From Pseudomonas sp. (GTDB lineage Bacteria; Pseudomonadota; Gammaproteobacteria; Pseudomonadales; Pseudomonadaceae), in contig JAUVYN010000020.1 in NCBI GenBank assembly GCA_030603065.1, positions 1 to 44,061 of the forward strand: a stretch of DNA of 44,061 nucleotides, given 5' to 3'. This document shows positions 43,176 through 44,061 of this stretch, piece by piece; position 1 is the first letter of the stretch; every line of letters starts with the position of its first letter. A program made the position numbers and the translations under genes. The notes below the pieces were generated by a model. It ran no database searches. It was not told the DNA's origin and saw only the letters and a program-made list of their open reading frames with translations.

Positions 43176-43556
43176 ATGAACGCCTATGCCATGAAGCAGT
43201 ACCAGACCGTCAACGTTCACGCGCAAGTGACGGAGGCTAGTCCGCATCGTCTGATTCAGATGCTTCTGGAAGGTGGATTGCAGCGTATCGCCCAAGCCAA
43301 GGGGGCTATGCAATATGGCAATCTGGCGCTCAAGGGTGAGCTGATCGGCAAGACAGTGGATATCGTCGAAGGGCTGCGTGGCGCCATAGACGTGGAAAAG
43401 GGCGGTGAGCTGGCGATCAATCTCGATAATCTCTATGCTTTCATGCTTCAGCGTTTGGGGCTGGCCAATGTCAGAAATGATCCGGCAATGCTTGATGAGG
43501 TGGCGGATCTGCTGCGTCAGGTCAAAGAGGGCTGGGACAACATTCGTCCCGCTTGA
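43176..43556 (+). CDS. fliS: FliS-type flagellin chaperone, copy 2
   Basis: This 126-aa protein has the canonical FliS sequence: YQTVNVHAQVTEASPHRLIQMLLEGGLQRIAQAKGAM (about 9-45) and KGGELAINLDNLYAFMLQRLGLANVRNDPAMLDEVADLL. It should bind the flagellin C-terminal disordered helix. Two fliS genes in a row occur in Pseudomonas flagellar clusters. Unlike copy 1 it has its own likely FliA promoter, so it can be made at the same time as flagellin. Confidence 0.92.
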   Translation: MNAYAMKQYQTVNVHAQVTEASPHRLIQMLLEGGLQRIAQAKGAMQYGNLALKGELIGKTVDIVEGLRGAIDVEKGGELAINLDNLYAFMLQRLGLANVRNDPAMLDEVADLLRQVKEGWDNIRPA

Positions 43557-43566
43557 GGAGTAAATC

Positions 43567-43863
43567 ATGATGTCTGCCGTTCCGCAGCTTGAACAGGTAC
43601 ACAGCTCGCTGGTCGAAGCGGTAAAGGCCGGCGATTGGGAGCAGGTGGGGGAGCTCGACCTGCTTTGTCGCCAGCTGGTCGGCAGCATCATGCAGCAGCC
43701 TGGTCGAGACGATGAACAGCTGTCTATCGTCCTGACCGCATTGTCGGAGACCTACCGTGAGGTCATCGCCCTGTGCCAGGCGGTACAAGGCCAGTTGGCT
43801 CTCGAGATGCAGACCCTCCAGCGCAGCAAACAAAGCGCCAAGGTCTACCAGATGTTCACCTGA
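43567..43863 (+). CDS. fliT: FliT-like flagellar protein
   Basis: The 98-aa helical protein starts at ATG 43567 with GAGGAG upstream, 10 bases after the second fliS. QLEQVHSSLVEAVKAGDWEQVGELDLLCRQLVGSIM and TYREVIALCQAVQGQLALEM resemble the small FliT/DUF-type proteins that follow fliS in Pseudomonas. FliT chaperones FliD in enterics. The assignment rests on position and helical pattern. Confidence 0.75.
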   Translation: MMSAVPQLEQVHSSLVEAVKAGDWEQVGELDLLCRQLVGSIMQQPGRDDEQLSIVLTALSETYREVIALCQAVQGQLALEMQTLQRSKQSAKVYQMFT

Positions 43864-44016
43864 GGGGCCTGCAGCCCCTGCCATGGCGTAATTAGTGCGC
43901 CAACTAATTGACTGGCAAGCCAAATATGGCTAACGTGGTGCCAATTAATAAAAGGCATGGCGTAGCGCCACTAGTGCGCTGACAAAGTCATTCCGCCTAC
44001 AGGAATTCTGCTGTCT
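43864..44016 (+). promoter_or_regulatory. fleQ upstream region with hairpin and direct repeats
   Basis: Immediately after the fliT-like stop, AGGGGC/GCCCCT (about 43863-43879) forms a short hairpin without a T run. Two imperfect direct repeats, CATGGCGTAATTAGTGCGCC (starting about 43882) and CATGGCGTAGCGCCACTAGTGCGC (starting about 43957), lie ahead of the regulator gene. AT-rich DNA (about 43895-43950) lies between them. These are candidate operator sites for the flagellar master regulator gene. Confidence 0.45.
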
Positions 44017-44061
44017 ATGCTGCCCAACAGCCACATTCTTTTGATCGACGATTGCCCGGAC
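44017..44061 (+). CDS. fleQ: Start of a FleQ-like flagellar regulator, truncated by the window
   Basis: Fifteen codons from ATG 44017 read MLPNSHILLIDDCPD, a receiver-like first strand with paired Asp, as at the start of FleQ (LLLIDDN). In Pseudomonas the fleQ gene follows the fliC-flaG-fliD-fliS-fliS-fliT run. The AGGA at 44001 is about 13 bases upstream of the ATG, farther than usual. Identity is by position and this short motif only. Confidence 0.65.
   Translation, partial: MLPNSHILLIDDCPD

Noticed and set aside
1-44061. CRISPR array, tRNA or rRNA genes
   Set aside because: No regularly spaced repeats and no recognisable tRNA or rRNA signature were seen on either strand.

Overview
The window is a piece of a GC-rich gammaproteobacterial chromosome. 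It most resembles the family Pseudomonadaceae. The grounds are the fliC-flaG-fliD-fliS-fliS-fliT-(fleQ) order at the right end, the codon use, the many small lipoproteins, and the RsmC, DUF2288 and CPXCG proteins typical of that family. Two consecutive Mrp antiporter operons would suit a salt- or alkali-exposed lineage, but the species cannot be named from this sequence.

Positions 1 to about 5200 are accessory DNA. The left end is mobile-element and defence-gene debris: a frameshifted IS5-type transposase fragment, cut by what looks like the 5' end of a group II intron, which is joined to an internal, frameshifted piece of a DUF499-type ATPase gene with a small intact gene beside it. Next come three closely spaced minus-strand genes. 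They encode a cyclic-nucleotide-binding/TIR-like effector, a tandem nucleotide-cyclase protein (together a Pycsar-type anti-phage module) and an E2-like conjugation protein with a Cys-rich tail. The E2-like gene overlaps the cyclase gene and is the most interesting object here: E2 proteins are known from cGAS/CD-NTase (CBASS) systems, and I do not know of a characterised pyrimidine-cyclase system that has one.

Positions 5.3-19 kb are core chromosome. They hold rsmC, a manganese exporter behind a yybP-ykoY riboswitch, a BON-domain lipoprotein, and a CLC-F fluoride antiporter behind a fluoride riboswitch. Then come an exported methyltransferase overlapping an amino-acid permease, a beta-barrel protein, an M48 protease lipoprotein, a chemoreceptor behind a sigma-28 promoter, and a SRAP-family protein that has lost its catalytic residues. 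A zinc-ribbon protein, an acyltransferase and a glycine-zipper lipoprotein follow.

Positions 19.2-30.9 kb hold two complete, divergent mrp operons in tandem, each AB-C-D-E-F-G with translationally overlapping genes. Positions 31-38.5 kb hold an OmpA-like lipoprotein, a COG3650-like lipoprotein, a DUF2288 protein, a four-gene PhnCDEE-type ABC importer (closest in feel to the putative selenate group), a hydroxypyruvate-isomerase-like protein, a lipoprotein and a short-chain dehydrogenase.

Positions 38.5-44 kb are the late flagellar filament cluster. Sigma-28 sites stand before fliC (two in tandem) and the second fliS, a sigma-54 site stands before fliD, and the first codons of a fleQ-like regulator run off the right edge. 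No rRNA, tRNA or CRISPR array was seen.
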